A DNA stretch of 63,637 bases from an uncultured Bacteroidales bacterium (GCA_947173955.1 CAMWHE010000009.1:1-63637); one strand, 5' to 3'. Positions 25,595 through 36,607 are shown, counted from the stretch's first letter. Notes: generated by a model from the letters alone, not told the origin. Made by a program: numbers and translations.

Positions 25595-27802
25595 ATGATA
25601 CAAACAGTCCTTAAGCGAGATGGCCGTATAGTAGGCTATAACGAAGAAAAAATCAAGGCTGCCATCCGTAAGGCAATGTTACAGACCCCTCTTGGCGAAG
25701 ACGAGGCTCTGATAATGAAAATAGCCGACCGCATCGGTATCACAGGTGCCGAGCAGATGTCGGTTGAAGAAATTCAGGATAAGGTAGAAGTCGAGCTGAT
25801 GAAAAGCCCCCGAAAAGAGGTGGCAAAAAAATACATCGCATACCGCAATCAGCGTTCGGTTGCCCGTCGAGCCAAGACACGTGATATCTTTCTCGAGATT
25901 ATCGAAGCAAAAAACAATGACATAACTCGCGAAAACGCCAATATGAATACTGACTCTCCGGCCGGTATGATGATGAAATTTGCGAGTGAAACGACCAAAC
26001 CGTTTGTCGACGACTATCTGCTTAGTGATGAAGCACGTGATGCAGTCAGAAACGGATATCTACACATCCACGATAAAGACTATTACCCCACAAAGAGTCT
26101 GACATGCGTCCAGCATCCGCTTGACAGAATCTTAAAAGCTGGCTTCATCGCCGGACACGGCGAATCTCGCCCCGCAAAACGCATCGAAACCGCATCGATT
26201 ATTGCCTGCATTTCGCTTGAAACCGCCCAAAATGAGATGCACGGCGGTCAGGCAATACCGGCTTTTGACTTCTATCTCGCTCCATACGTACGCTCATCAT
26301 TTATCGAAGAACTTAAAAAATTAGAGCAATTATCGGGAGAAGACCTCAGCGAATATTACAACATTGAGATTGACGACTTTGTAAAACGTCCGCTGGACGG
26401 ACTTATGGGTCTCGATAGAATGTTAGCTCATGCGATCAATCAGACTACCAGCAGGGTACATCAGGCGATGGAAGCGTTTATCCATAATATGAACACCATC
26501 CATTCGCGTGGCGGCAATCAGGTAGTTTTCAGTTCCATCAATTATGGTACAGACACTTCAGCGGAAGGTCGGTGCATTATCCGCGAACTCCTGAATTCAA
26601 CCTACGAAGGAGTCGGGAATGGAGCTACTGCTATTTTCCCCATTCAGATATGGAAGAAAAAAAGAGGTGTCAACTTCCTCCCTGAAGATCGTAACTATGA
26701 TTTATATAAATTAGCCTGCAAAGTTACTGCCCGCCGATTCTTCCCCAACTTTGTCAATCTTGATGCGACATTCAACGTACATGAGAAATGGGATCAAAAC
26801 GACCCGGAACGCTACAAATATGAGGTCGCTACTATGGGTTGCCGCACCCGTGTCTTTGAAAATAGATATGGTGAAAAAACGTCAATCGGCCGTGGCAATC
26901 TCAGCTTCTCAACTATTAATATCGTGCGTATCGCTATCGAATGCATGAATATTCTTGACAAGCAGGAACGCATCGACCGATTCTTCTCCAAACTCGATGA
27001 AATGCTTGAGGTCACGGCCAGACAACTGTGCGACCGCTACGAATTCCAGAAAACAGCCCTTGCCAAGCAATTCCCACTACTTATGACTAAACTATGGAAC
27101 GGCAGCGAAACCCTCAGCTCAACCGACACTATCGAAAGCGTCATTAATCAGGGTACACTGGGAATCGGATTTATAGGACTTGCTGAATGTCTTGTAGCTC
27201 TGACCGGTAAGCACCACGGAGAAGATAAAGATTCACAGGCTCTCGGTCTTAGAATCGTATCTCATATGCGATCGAAAGCCAATGAATTCTCTGAGAGGTA
27301 CAATCATAACTTCTCTGTTCTGGCAACTCCGGCAGAAGGTCTGTCAGGAAAGTTCACGACCAAGGATCGAAAAAGCTTTGGCATCATTCCCGGCATAACT
27401 GACAAGATATACTATACCAACTCCAATCATGTACCGGTATATTACAAGTGTTCACCACGCCACAAAGCTCAGGTTGAAGCTCCTTACCACGAACTGACGC
27501 GCGGAGGACATATCTTCTATGTAGAAATAGATGGTGATGCTACGCATAATCCGGAGGCTATCAGCGATATTGTCAATCTAATGGATCGTCATAACATCGG
27601 ATATTGCTCGGTAAATCACAACCGCAACCGCTGTATGGATTGTGGTTACGAAGATGCTACTGATAATCTTGAGAAGTGTCCTAAATGCGGAAGTTCCAAA
27701 ATCGACAAACTACAACGCATTACCGGCTATCTTGTCGGCACAACCGACAGATGGAACAAAGCTAAACTTGCAGAACTTTCCGACAGAGTCGTTCACAAAT
27801 AA
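25595..27802 (+). CDS. nrdD: Anaerobic ribonucleoside-triphosphate reductase
   Basis: Class III, oxygen-sensitive glycyl-radical enzyme reducing NTPs to dNTPs, 735 residues. An N-terminal ATP cone (1-95, VLKRDGRIVGYNEEKIKAAI) provides allosteric control. The C-terminus has the zinc site with CMDCG and CPKCG near 690-712, then the glycyl-radical segment ITGYLVGTTDRWNKAK. It overlaps nrdG by one base (TAATG). The presence of both genes fits an anaerobic gut organism. Confidence 0.96.
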   Translation: MIQTVLKRDGRIVGYNEEKIKAAIRKAMLQTPLGEDEALIMKIADRIGITGAEQMSVEEIQDKVEVELMKSPRKEVAKKYIAYRNQRSVARRAKTRDIFLEIIEAKNNDITRENANMNTDSPAGMMMKFASETTKPFVDDYLLSDEARDAVRNGYLHIHDKDYYPTKSLTCVQHPLDRILKAGFIAGHGESRPAKRIETASIIACISLETAQNEMHGGQAIPAFDFYLAPYVRSSFIEELKKLEQLSGEDLSEYYNIEIDDFVKRPLDGLMGLDRMLAHAINQTTSRVHQAMEAFIHNMNTIHSRGGNQVVFSSINYGTDTSAEGRCIIRELLNSTYEGVGNGATAIFPIQIWKKKRGVNFLPEDRNYDLYKLACKVTARRFFPNFVNLDATFNVHEKWDQNDPERYKYEVATMGCRTRVFENRYGEKTSIGRGNLSFSTINIVRIAIECMNILDKQERIDRFFSKLDEMLEVTARQLCDRYEFQKTALAKQFPLLMTKLWNGSETLSSTDTIESVINQGTLGIGFIGLAECLVALTGKHHGEDKDSQALGLRIVSHMRSKANEFSERYNHNFSVLATPAEGLSGKFTTKDRKSFGIIPGITDKIYYTNSNHVPVYYKCSPRHKAQVEAPYHELTRGGHIFYVEIDGDATHNPEAISDIVNLMDRHNIGYCSVNHNRNRCMDCGYEDATDNLEKCPKCGSSKIDKLQRITGYLVGTTDRWNKAKLAELSDRVVHK

Positions 27803-28296
27803 TGGATGACAACAGATCACTCCGTGTTTTAGATATCGTAGCCGGGACCAGCGTAGATGGTCCCGGTCTGCGTACATCCATATACTTCGCAGGTTGCACA
27901 CATCATTGTCCGGAATGCCATAATCCTGAATCATGGGATCCCTCAGGAGGCAGGATTATGTCAATTGAAGAAATTGTAAATCGGATTGAAGAAGAAGATT
28001 TCAATGTCACATTCTCAGGCGGAGACCCGCTTTTTCAGATTGAACCTCTTATCGCCCTTGCGAAAGCAATTAAGCGTAACGGCCGAAACATATGGTGTTA
28101 CACAGGTTATAAGCTTGAAGACATACTTGCAAACGGCCGCCTTAGACCTATCCTAAACGAAATAGATGTAATAGTCGACGGACGATTTGAGAAGGATCGT
28201 CGAGACGTATCGCTAAAATTTCGGGGATCAGGCAATCAGCGAATTATCGACTTAAGGAAGTCTGATCTTCCGAATTCAATATGCCTCCTTGACTGA
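27802..28296 (+). CDS. nrdG: Anaerobic ribonucleotide reductase activating protein
   Basis: Radical-SAM activase that installs the glycyl radical on NrdD; 164 residues, normal size. The iron-sulfur motif CTHHCPEC (CxxxCxxC) is near residues 32-39, preceded by DGPGLRTSIYFAG, and FSGGDPLFQ is the SAM-side glycine motif. Its 3' end runs 53 bp into the convergent isochorismate synthase gene. Confidence 0.96.
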   Translation: MDDNRSLRVLDIVAGTSVDGPGLRTSIYFAGCTHHCPECHNPESWDPSGGRIMSIEEIVNRIEEEDFNVTFSGGDPLFQIEPLIALAKAIKRNGRNIWCYTGYKLEDILANGRLRPILNEIDVIVDGRFEKDRRDVSLKFRGSGNQRIIDLRKSDLPNSICLLD

Positions 28297-29404
28297 CGCA
28301 ACTAAATCCGAATGATAAGAATGACAATAATGGTTGTGCCTTAAGTTCTGTTTCAGTCCATTCACTATCCGGTTTTGAATCTGCTGTCACTCCTCCTCCG
28401 GCATATATGCAGTAATTGTCTTTGCCGACATTAGCACATCTTAGATTCACATATGCCTGCAAACGCTCATCATCAATTACGACGTACCCACCATAGCATC
28501 TTCTGGGATGTAATTCATAATAGTCCAGAAACCGCAGAGCTATCTCACGCGGGAAACCACCTAAAGCCGGCGTAGGACTAAGCGTATCAAGTATTTTTTC
28601 CGGGCTGACATCCGCAGCCTTAAAGCGTATGTCGTGACAAAGGTGCTCGACATCGCCGGTTTTCACCATATTCTCTCGCTCTTCGATAGAATGTACTCCT
28701 AAGTTTTCAAGCGTATCGAGAATCACGTCAGCTACGATATTATGCTCATATAGGGTTTTTTCATCCCAATTGCCCAAGTCCGCTGAATATGTACGTTTTC
28801 GCGTTCCCGCAAGAGCCATTGTATGCGAAAAGCCTCCTGACTTGTCATAATTCAAAAGCAACTCGGGAGTAGCAGCCATCCAGCAACCGGTTTCCGGTGT
28901 ATAATAAATGTATCTCAGCGTTTCGGGACTGTATTCACTCAGATGCTGCAAGGCTATAATATAAGCTAAATGTGGGTCAGAGGCATCCGGACAAGCTTTT
29001 GAGATAGTACGTGAAAGTACAATCTTGCCTAGACCGATTTCATTCAGTAAATCAATAATATTTACAATCTGACCTTTATAGACAAGATTATAGGTTGACT
29101 CATTCCACGGATCATAGTCACTATGAGAGTCGGGATTACCGGCAGGCATTTCGGAAAGGAAACTGCCGGCACTTATAGTATCTCTTATTATCACTCTGTC
29201 ACGATAAACACCTTTCCATGTAACAATAGAGAAACTTCGGTTGCTTATTGTAGAACGACCCTCTATATCGCAAATAAAATTTGCACGCTTGCGATGTGGC
29301 AAAATATATAATGCAAACGGAATCTTGCGATGTAATGCATGATATGCCGCCAGCCAAGCTCCTTTAAGCTTATCAGACTGCTCACTTTCAGACGATTTAC
29401 CCAT
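28244..29404 (-). CDS. Isochorismate synthase
   Basis: 386 residues of the chorismate-binding family; converts chorismate to isochorismate for menaquinone. It has LGKIVLSR (general-base Lys), MALAGTRKR, VEHLCHDIR, and SPTPALGGFPREIAL near 300, ending YAGGGVTADSKPDSEWTETELK. These place it with MenF/EntC rather than anthranilate or aminodeoxychorismate synthases. No other men gene is adjacent. About 20 residues after the conserved end form a tail encoded in the 53-bp overlap with nrdG. The start overlaps rimO by 8 bp. Confidence 0.85.
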   Translation of the reverse strand: MGKSSESEQSDKLKGAWLAAYHALHRKIPFALYILPHRKRANFICDIEGRSTISNRSFSIVTWKGVYRDRVIIRDTISAGSFLSEMPAGNPDSHSDYDPWNESTYNLVYKGQIVNIIDLLNEIGLGKIVLSRTISKACPDASDPHLAYIIALQHLSEYSPETLRYIYYTPETGCWMAATPELLLNYDKSGGFSHTMALAGTRKRTYSADLGNWDEKTLYEHNIVADVILDTLENLGVHSIEERENMVKTGDVEHLCHDIRFKAADVSPEKILDTLSPTPALGGFPREIALRFLDYYELHPRRCYGGYVVIDDERLQAYVNLRCANVGKDNYCIYAGGGVTADSKPDSEWTETELKAQPLLSFLSFGFSCVSQGGILNSEDQTSLSR

Positions 29405-30695
29405 CTATTTCTGCTATTAATTCAAAAGGTAGAGCATCTACGATCCTGACATCATACAAGTTACCGGGAACGAGTTTACCAGTCTTTCTGATCAGTACCT
29501 CCGGATCAACTTCGGGTGAATCCCATTCCGTACGGCCGATATAATAGTCCTTGTCTTCCCTATCTATAATAACTCGAACCCGTCGACCAACTTTCTCAGA
29601 CTGAATTTCCATCGAGATTTCTTCCTGAAGCTTCATCAACTTATCAAGTCGATCCTGTTTGACCTCCTGTGAAATCTCATCTCTGAAATGATTGGCCGCA
29701 AACGTATCATCTTCTTCACAATATGCAAAAGCTCCCATACGCTCAAAACGTGCCTCGCGGACAAAATCAAGGAGTTCGGCAAACTCTTCGTCTCCCTCTC
29801 CGGGAAATCCGACCATCAAAGTCGTACGTAAATGAATTCCGGGAACTTTCCTACGAATCTCATTGATAAGCTTACGGGTCTCATCGCCGGTAATATGGCG
29901 GCGCATATTCTCAAGCACATTGTCACTTATATGTTGGAGTGCAATATCGAGATACTTACATACATTAGGATACTTCGCCATTACATCAAGCACGTCATAC
30001 GGGAAATCGGCAGGATATGCATAATGAAGTCGTATCATTTCAACGCCCGGTAACTGAGCCATTCTATCCATCAGCTCTGCCAATGATTTTTTACCATAGA
30101 TATCAAGACCATAGCTGGAAAGATCCTGAGCAATGATATTAAACTCTTTTACGCCCGTTGCTACAAAGCTTTTGACTTCATCCAAGATCTCATCTATCGG
30201 GCGAGATTTATATCTTCCGGTGATAAGCGGAATAGCACAAAATGCACAGAACCGATTGCAACCCTCTGCTATTTTTATATATGTGTAATGCGGCAATGTA
30301 GTCTGAACCCGTTCGATCGGGAGCGGCAGGTCATTCTTGCTTACAACAAGTTCCACTATTTTAGAATAGTCGAACTTGCCACACCAGCCATCGACCTCCG
30401 GCAATTCAGCCTGCAGATCCGAGAGATAACGCTGGGACAGACATCCCATCACATACACTGAGTCTATCTTTTTCTGCTTCTTTAATTCAAGATATTCAAG
30501 AATCGTATTAATAGATTCCTCTTTAGCGTCACCAATAAAACCACAGGTATTAATAACAGTGATATCGTGGGTGTTTACCGGAGACTCATGTACTACCGCA
30601 AAGCCTTCGTCACTGAACATTTTCATCAGGCGCTCGGTATCGACAAGATTTTTTGAGCAGCCCAATGAAATAAAATTAACTCGTTGCTTACGCAT
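29397..30695 (-). CDS. rimO: Ribosomal protein S12 methylthiotransferase
   Basis: 432-residue radical-SAM enzyme that adds a methylthio group to the conserved aspartate of S12. The N-terminal MTTase domain opens with FISLGCSKNLVDTE (first cluster Cys) and has INTCGFIGDAKEES. The radical-SAM motif CNRFCAFC is near residue 146, followed by PLITGRYKSRP, typical of RimO rather than MiaB. A C-terminal TRAM domain (about 365-432) is present. Confidence 0.95.
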   Translation of the reverse strand: MRKQRVNFISLGCSKNLVDTERLMKMFSDEGFAVVHESPVNTHDITVINTCGFIGDAKEESINTILEYLELKKQKKIDSVYVMGCLSQRYLSDLQAELPEVDGWCGKFDYSKIVELVVSKNDLPLPIERVQTTLPHYTYIKIAEGCNRFCAFCAIPLITGRYKSRPIDEILDEVKSFVATGVKEFNIIAQDLSSYGLDIYGKKSLAELMDRMAQLPGVEMIRLHYAYPADFPYDVLDVMAKYPNVCKYLDIALQHISDNVLENMRRHITGDETRKLINEIRRKVPGIHLRTTLMVGFPGEGDEEFAELLDFVREARFERMGAFAYCEEDDTFAANHFRDEISQEVKQDRLDKLMKLQEEISMEIQSEKVGRRVRVIIDREDKDYYIGRTEWDSPEVDPEVLIRKTGKLVPGNLYDVRIVDALPFELIAEIDG

Positions 30696-30764
30696 TTTTT
30701 ATCTCTAAACTAAAAAGACATGTGACAGTCTACATTCCCTGACGTTGACAAGGATGTCCCGGCA

Positions 30765-31727
30765 TTAATTATCCAGAAACAAAGACTTTACAAACTCCTC
30801 TTTATTAAACACCTGCAGATCTGTAATCTTCTCTCCAAGACCGATATACTTTACAGGGATTTTAAACTGGTCACTTATTCCGATGACAACCCCACCCTTG
30901 GCTGTACCATCAAGTTTGGTGATGGCAAGCTGATTAACCTCAGTTGCGGCAACGAATTGTTTAGCCTGTTCGAATGCATTTTGGCCGGTCGAACCGTCAA
31001 GCACAAGAAGTACATCATTCGGAGCACCCGGAACGATTTTGTCCATGACATTTTTAATTTTTGTCAGCTCGTCCATAAGTGCCTTTTTATTGTGAAGACG
31101 TCCGGCGGTGTCAATAATAACAACATCGGCCTTAGAAGCCTTCGCTGACTGTAAAGTATCAAAGGCCACGGCAGCCGGATCTGATCCGAGTTTCTGGTGA
31201 ATGACCGGCACATCCGCTCGTCGTCCCCATTCCTGCAACTGCTCTATGGCAGCAGCTCTGAATGTGTCGGCAGCTCCAAGCACAACTTTGTTGCCGGCTT
31301 CCTTAAATTGATATGCAAGTTTTCCGATTGTAGTAGTCTTTCCGACTCCATTGACACCTACAACCATAATCACATAAGGATTATCCGATTTAGGAACAGT
31401 AAAATCGGGTAACTGCGTATCAGCTTCATTAGCGGAGAGCATCTGAATTATTTCGTCACACAGAAGGCTGTTAAGCTCATCGGTACCAACATACTTATCT
31501 CTGGCCACACGCGCCTGAATACGATCCAGAATATTCAGTGTAGTATTCACACCTACATCCGAAGTAATGAAGACCTCTTCAAGGTTATCTAAAATCTCGT
31601 CATCAATTCTGGATTTTCCGGCTATCGCGGTAGTCAGTTTGGAAAAGAATCCTTTTTTGGTCTTTTCCAGGCCATTATCAAGTGTTTCTTTTTTCTCTTT
31701 TGAAAAAAACTTTGAAAATAATCCCAT
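30765..31727 (-). CDS. ftsY: Signal recognition particle receptor FtsY
   Basis: 320 residues: short basic N-terminus without the long acidic A domain of E. coli, a helical N domain, then the SRP GTPase with GVNGVGKTTTIGKLA (G1), DTFRAAAIEQL, DTAGRLHNK (G3) and TKLDGTAKGG (G4/closing). It docks the SRP-ribosome complex at the membrane. It lies between rimO and dnaG on the same strand, with gaps of about 70 bp on both sides. Confidence 0.96.
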   Translation of the reverse strand: MGLFSKFFSKEKKETLDNGLEKTKKGFFSKLTTAIAGKSRIDDEILDNLEEVFITSDVGVNTTLNILDRIQARVARDKYVGTDELNSLLCDEIIQMLSANEADTQLPDFTVPKSDNPYVIMVVGVNGVGKTTTIGKLAYQFKEAGNKVVLGAADTFRAAAIEQLQEWGRRADVPVIHQKLGSDPAAVAFDTLQSAKASKADVVIIDTAGRLHNKKALMDELTKIKNVMDKIVPGAPNDVLLVLDGSTGQNAFEQAKQFVAATEVNQLAITKLDGTAKGGVVIGISDQFKIPVKYIGLGEKITDLQVFNKEEFVKSLFLDN

Positions 31728-31755
31728 CTAATCTATTGTATATATTATTTTAGTA

Positions 31756-31763
31756 CAAAGTTA
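31756..31763 (-). promoter_or_regulatory. Candidate -7 box for ftsY
   Basis: TAACTTTG on the minus strand, about 28 bp before the ftsY ATG. No clear TTTG at the usual distance upstream. Confidence 0.4.
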
Positions 31764-31800
31764 CAAAAAAACTCCATACTCTGCGCTGGCAGAAATAAAA

Positions 31801-33987
31801 TTATCGACGCGGTACGATAACTCTGACGCCGAGATTGCGAGCCAGTTCCATCCTCAGGCGAGAATATGCGTCAATCTGGTGAAGACATTCAGCAGCAGCC
31901 TCAGCATATCCGGGCGCAGACTTGTCAAGATTAACCAGACGTTCGCGCTCCTCGGCAAGCAGACGCGTGATATGAGCCTCCTTCAATGTGGCAATCGCTT
32001 TGGGGACAAGCTCGATAAGCCGATCCCGCTCTGTTTCAACTTTTGAGTATTTTGAATAGACCTTACTCAACTGATACTTCTCGCTGACAAGGTCAGTCGT
32101 AAGTCTGCGCACATTGTCATCGGCACTTGAGGCGAGACGAGATTCAAGATAATCAGTAGTAAATCTCTCACATTCGAAAGCATACATTCTGTCGCACTCC
32201 TCCTGTAGCGCAGTCTCCCGCCTTTTAATATCCGCCAGATCAACCGCCGTATTTTGGATTTCATTCTGACCATCCCGCCAAAGACTATCGCGACGCTCTT
32301 TCAACTCGTCCTTATAGGAAACTTCATCCTCACTCCAGTATTGACCTGCCTGCACCTTGGCAGCCTCAAATGTAGCCTTAACATCAGAGGATATGAATTC
32401 GATATTGTCAGCTTCCAGTTCTTCATTTACATAATCAATGAGTTTCATCGGAACAGGCTGCCCGTCCTCATTCAATATGTCGCAGAAATCCACCATACCG
32501 AACTTGAGCACGTATCTCAGCAGATTTCTTTCACAATTGACCAATAGCTGCAAAGCCTTCCCTGAGACTGCCGCACGCTTATCTCTTGCATCTGCATTTG
32601 AGACCGGAATTTCGGTAGATATAATATCGTCAATTTTCTGCTCACGGGTATTCGGCGACTTAAACTCAGCCTCCAGACGCTGCGATATCCTTTTTTCTAC
32701 TTCAAGTTTAAGAACCTTTTCGTCAATCTGAAGAATACGGCTACATTCGCCAATGTAGACCAACCGGGATATCTGATCAGGAATAAACGATATGGACTTG
32801 ACTATATCCGTAATAACCGATGCACGCTGGATCGGGTCATTTTCAGCCCCTTCAAGAAGAATCCTTGTTTTAAAACGTATGAAGTCTGTCTCATTCTCAG
32901 CAATATAGGCTTCGATCTCTTCAAGTGTATGCGACTGAGCGAATGAATCCGGATCATCGCCATCCGGGAGAAGAAGTACCTTAACCTTCAATCCCTCTGA
33001 CAGAAGCATATCGATACCTCTTAGAGATGCTTTGATACCGGCAGGATCGCTATCATATATTACGGTGACATTCTCGGAGAATCGGTGCAACAGGCGTATC
33101 TGCCCTTCTGTAAGAGACGTACCTGAGGAAGCTACGACATTCTCAATTCCGCTTTGTGACATGGATATGACATCCATGTAACCCTCGACAAGAATGCACT
33201 TATTCTTTCTTACAATAGCTTGCTTCGCCTGATATAGACCATAAAGTTCGTTGCTCTTTACATATATGAGAGATTCGGGGGAATTGACATATTTCGCCAC
33301 ATTTTTGTCGGAACGCAAAGTTCTTCCTCCGAAAGCTACGACTTTACCCGAAACACTAAAAACCGGGTACATGACGCGCCCCTTGAAGCGATCGTAGATC
33401 TGACCGCTGTCATTTTTTATACATAGGCCCGATGTGACAAGGTATTTTTCATCATAACCTTTGGCCTTGGCTGCATTAAGCAGAGCATCCCTTTTATCGA
33501 GACTGTAACCCAGTCTGAACCGTTTTATTGCCGCATCACTGATACCTCTCTCCCTGAAATAGGCAAGACCAATGTCACGGCCATCCGGCTCATCGAGCAG
33601 ATTATGTTCAAATTCTTCAAGGGCAAAGGTATTGACTGCAAACAGGCTCTCGCGCTCGGTGGCTGCCGCGCGTTCGGCATCAGTCATCTCATGCTCCTTG
33701 ACCTCGATATTATATTTTTTTGCAAGATATTTTAATGCTTCCACATAGGACAGCTGCTCCAATTCCATGAGGAATCCGACAGCACTTCCACCCTTTCCAC
33801 AACTGAAGCATTTACAAAGCCCTTTAGACTTAGATACAGAAAAAGAGGGTGTCCGCTCATTATGAAAGGGACACAATCCTATGTAATTGACGCCGCGCCG
33901 CTTTAGTTTCACGAAGTCGCTGACGACTTCAACGATATCGGCGGCATCCAATATCTTGTTTACTGTTTCCTGGTCAATTCTACCCAT
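31801..33987 (-). CDS. dnaG: DNA primase
   Basis: 728 residues. The N-terminal zinc-binding domain has CPFHNERTPSFSVSKSKG followed by CFSCGKGG (CHC2 type, residues 39-66). The TOPRIM catalytic core shows LVEGYMDVISMSQSG and VIYDSDPAGIKAS. A long C-terminal region (after about 440) serves as the helicase-interaction domain. It makes RNA primers for the replisome. Confidence 0.96.
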   Translation of the reverse strand: MGRIDQETVNKILDAADIVEVVSDFVKLKRRGVNYIGLCPFHNERTPSFSVSKSKGLCKCFSCGKGGSAVGFLMELEQLSYVEALKYLAKKYNIEVKEHEMTDAERAAATERESLFAVNTFALEEFEHNLLDEPDGRDIGLAYFRERGISDAAIKRFRLGYSLDKRDALLNAAKAKGYDEKYLVTSGLCIKNDSGQIYDRFKGRVMYPVFSVSGKVVAFGGRTLRSDKNVAKYVNSPESLIYVKSNELYGLYQAKQAIVRKNKCILVEGYMDVISMSQSGIENVVASSGTSLTEGQIRLLHRFSENVTVIYDSDPAGIKASLRGIDMLLSEGLKVKVLLLPDGDDPDSFAQSHTLEEIEAYIAENETDFIRFKTRILLEGAENDPIQRASVITDIVKSISFIPDQISRLVYIGECSRILQIDEKVLKLEVEKRISQRLEAEFKSPNTREQKIDDIISTEIPVSNADARDKRAAVSGKALQLLVNCERNLLRYVLKFGMVDFCDILNEDGQPVPMKLIDYVNEELEADNIEFISSDVKATFEAAKVQAGQYWSEDEVSYKDELKERRDSLWRDGQNEIQNTAVDLADIKRRETALQEECDRMYAFECERFTTDYLESRLASSADDNVRRLTTDLVSEKYQLSKVYSKYSKVETERDRLIELVPKAIATLKEAHITRLLAEERERLVNLDKSAPGYAEAAAECLHQIDAYSRLRMELARNLGVRVIVPRR

Positions 33988-33995
33988 TGCAATTA

Positions 33996-34003
33996 CAAAG
34001 TTA
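33996..34003 (-). promoter_or_regulatory. Candidate -7 box for dnaG
   Basis: TAACTTTG on the minus strand, 9 bp before the dnaG ATG; the second element is not evident. The resulting leader would be very short. Confidence 0.35.
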
Positions 34004-34059
34004 TCGAATTTATTCTATAGCGGAAAGAATGAGGTGATGATTTTTTGAGGTATTTTTTG

Positions 34060-34067
34060 TAACTTTG
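34060..34067 (+). promoter_or_regulatory. Candidate -7 box for lon
   Basis: TAACTTTG 46 bp before the lon ATG. A TTTG lies only 12 bp upstream, shorter than the usual spacing. No heat-shock-type element is recognised. Confidence 0.4.
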
Positions 34068-34112
34068 GCATTCTATTTGCAAATATGAGGTCATAAGACA
34101 TTTTTTATACAC

Positions 34113-36545
34113 ATGGATTTTCAGAAAAAAGACAACACCTCAACAGTCGCTATCGGAGAATTTAATATAAGCGAGCCGGATAAAAGAATTGTAATTGATA
34201 CTGACGATGTTCCCGTCCTTCCGACTCGCAATCTTGTGCTTTTCCCCGGAATCACATTACCCATATCCTTAGGACGTGAAAATTCCCTTACGACTGCCCG
34301 GCTTGCCAACGAGCGTCATATACCGATCGCTATTCTATGCCAGAGAAATCCCGACACCGAACATCCGGTTATCCCAGCCAATTTCTTTGAATATGGTGTT
34401 ACAGCCGACGTTCTAAAAGTCATAGATCTGCCTGACGGCACACATACAGCCATTGTACATGCCCGTGACAGATTTGAATTGCTTGGACCGGGCAAAGGCT
34501 CAGTTATGCCTGAAGCTGAAATCACGGCATCTGTTAAAATGCTCAAAGATAGTAATCCGCGAAGCACCGACAAGGAATTCCCCCAGATTGTTCAGAATAT
34601 AAAGGAGATTACATTAGATATTTTGGAATCTACGTCGGGAGCTCCGGAAGACTTCATATTCAATCTGCGCAACTCTGAGGACTATGCTACAATAGTTAAT
34701 CTAGTGGCGACCCAGCTCCCCGTAAAATCTGAATCCAAGATCAGGTTGCTTCGTCAGACTCGATTGAAGGAGCGTGCCCTTATGCTCCTGTCGGAACTTG
34801 CCGTATCGCGTGAATTTGCAAAGATACAGCAAAATATCATCGAACGCACTCAAGCTAACATTACCGAACAGCAGCGTACAAATTTTCTCCAGCATCAGAT
34901 GGATACTATCCGTCAGGAGCTCAATGGCGGCGAGTTGGATGATGCCGACAAGCTCCAGCAACGTGCTGCCGAAGTTCTGTTCCCGCAAAGTGTACGTGAG
35001 ACATTTGAAAGAGAACTCGAGAAATTGCGCAGACTGAACCCTCAGTCACCGGATTATTCGGTGCAGTACACCTATCTCGATACAATACTGTCACTTCCCT
35101 GGGGAAAATATGATACTGAAAACGATGACTTTAATGCAGCACGTGCAACTCTCGATAATGATCATTTCGGACTTGAAAAAGTCAAGGAGCGCATTCTTGA
35201 GCAGATAGCTGTCCTGATGAACTATCCGGAAGGTAAAGCGCCCATTCTCTGCCTTGTAGGCCCTCCGGGCGTAGGCAAGACCTCTTTGGGGCAATCAGTT
35301 GCCAAAGCGATGGGACGCAAGTATCAGCGTGTATCTCTCGGTGGACTGCACGATGAGGCGGAAGTCAGAGGGCACAGACGCACATATATCGGCGCAATGC
35401 CCGGCCGTATCATTGACGCCGTAAAGCGCGCAGGCAGCTCCAACCCTGTCATTCTCCTCGACGAGATAGATAAAATCGGAGCTGACTTTAAGGGCGACCC
35501 TGCTGCCGCCCTACTTGAAGTTCTTGACCCGGAACAGAATTGTCACTTCCACGACAATTATGTTGATATCGATTACGATCTGTCCAAAGTCCTCTTCATT
35601 GCTACTGCCAACACGCTGTCAACACTCGCTCAGCCACTTCTCGACCGTATGGAGGTCATAGATTTGTCAGGATATATTATTGAAGAAAAGGTTGAGATAG
35701 CTCGTCGCCATCTCCTGCCCAAACTTCTTAAAGAGCACAATCTGGACTCCGATGCAGTAACAATTGAACCAGAAGCCATTGCAGCTATTATTGAAAGTTA
35801 CACTTCGGAAAGTGGCGTCCGCCAGCTTGAGAAATCTCTTGCCAAAATAATCCGCAAAATAATCCTTAGGAAAATGAGCGGCGAAACGGTGCCGTCATTG
35901 ATTTCGACGAACGATATTGCCGGTTATCTTGGGACTCCGAAATATAAACGAGACCGTTATGAAGGCAATGATTATGCCGGTGTGGTCACAGGTCTGGCAT
36001 GGACAGCTGTCGGTGGAGAGATTCTTTATATAGAGACATCTTTATCAGAAGGTAAAGGGGAAAAGCTTATGCTTACGGGCAATCTCGGCAATGTGATGAA
36101 AGAATCGGCGATGATAGCTCTCGAATATGTTAAGGCGCACGCAACTCAGTTTGGCATTGACACTGCCATTTTTGACAAGTATAATCTTCACATCCACGTT
36201 CCGGAGGGTGCGATCCCCAAAGACGGGCCATCAGCCGGCATCACTATGGTAACATCCATAGTCTCCGCCTTAAAACAATGTAAAGTCAAGGCGAGAATTG
36301 CCATGACAGGCGAAATCACTCTCCGAGGAAAGGTGCTTCCTGTAGGAGGTATCAAGGAAAAGATTCTCGCAGCCAAGCGAGCCGGAATATCCGAGATAAT
36401 TCTATCGGAGGATAATCGTAAGGATGTCGAAGAAATAGAGTCACAATATCGTAAGGGACTGGAATTCTACTATGTAACGAGTATTCCCGAAGTAATCGAA
36501 AAAGCTATTACTGACGAAAAAGTCTCTTCACCACGCGATCTGTAA
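34113..36545 (+). CDS. lon: ATP-dependent protease Lon
   Basis: 810 residues. The N-terminal substrate-binding domain starts at [15 protein letters not shown] (about residue 35). The AAA+ module has [13 protein letters not shown] (Walker A, near 382) and [11 protein letters not shown] (Walker B). The C-terminal protease carries the Ser-Lys dyad in [10 protein letters not shown] and [20 protein letters not shown]. It degrades misfolded and regulatory proteins in the cytoplasm. Transcribed alone, it ends at a strong terminator. Confidence 0.97.
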   Translation: MDFQKKDNTSTVAIGEFNISEPDKRIVIDTDDVPVLPTRNLVLFPGITLPISLGRENSLTTARLANERHIPIAILCQRNPDTEHPVIPANFFEYGVTADVLKVIDLPDGTHTAIVHARDRFELLGPGKGSVMPEAEITASVKMLKDSNPRSTDKEFPQIVQNIKEITLDILESTSGAPEDFIFNLRNSEDYATIVNLVATQLPVKSESKIRLLRQTRLKERALMLLSELAVSREFAKIQQNIIERTQANITEQQRTNFLQHQMDTIRQELNGGELDDADKLQQRAAEVLFPQSVRETFERELEKLRRLNPQSPDYSVQYTYLDTILSLPWGKYDTENDDFNAARATLDNDHFGLEKVKERILEQIAVLMNYPEGKAPILCLVGPPGVGKTSLGQSVAKAMGRKYQRVSLGGLHDEAEVRGHRRTYIGAMPGRIIDAVKRAGSSNPVILLDEIDKIGADFKGDPAAALLEVLDPEQNCHFHDNYVDIDYDLSKVLFIATANTLSTLAQPLLDRMEVIDLSGYIIEEKVEIARRHLLPKLLKEHNLDSDAVTIEPEAIAAIIESYTSESGVRQLEKSLAKIIRKIILRKMSGETVPSLISTNDIAGYLGTPKYKRDRYEGNDYAGVVTGLAWTAVGGEILYIETSLSEGKGEKLMLTGNLGNVMKESAMIALEYVKAHATQFGIDTAIFDKYNLHIHVPEGAIPKDGPSAGITMVTSIVSALKQCKVKARIAMTGEITLRGKVLPVGGIKEKILAAKRAGISEIILSEDNRKDVEEIESQYRKGLEFYYVTSIPEVIEKAITDEKVSSPRDL

Positions 36546-36560
36546 CAAATGATTAGATAT

Positions 36561-36590
36561 AAAAAAGGCTCCGACTTCGGAGCCTTTTTT
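36561..36590. terminator. Bidirectional terminator after lon
   Basis: AAAAAAGGCTCCG and CGGAGCCTTTTTT flank a short loop; A and T tracts on both sides let it work for lon (+) and the DUF5606 gene (-), which converge here. Confidence 0.92.
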
Positions 36591-36607
36591 ATATCAGTAT
36601 ATTCTGC

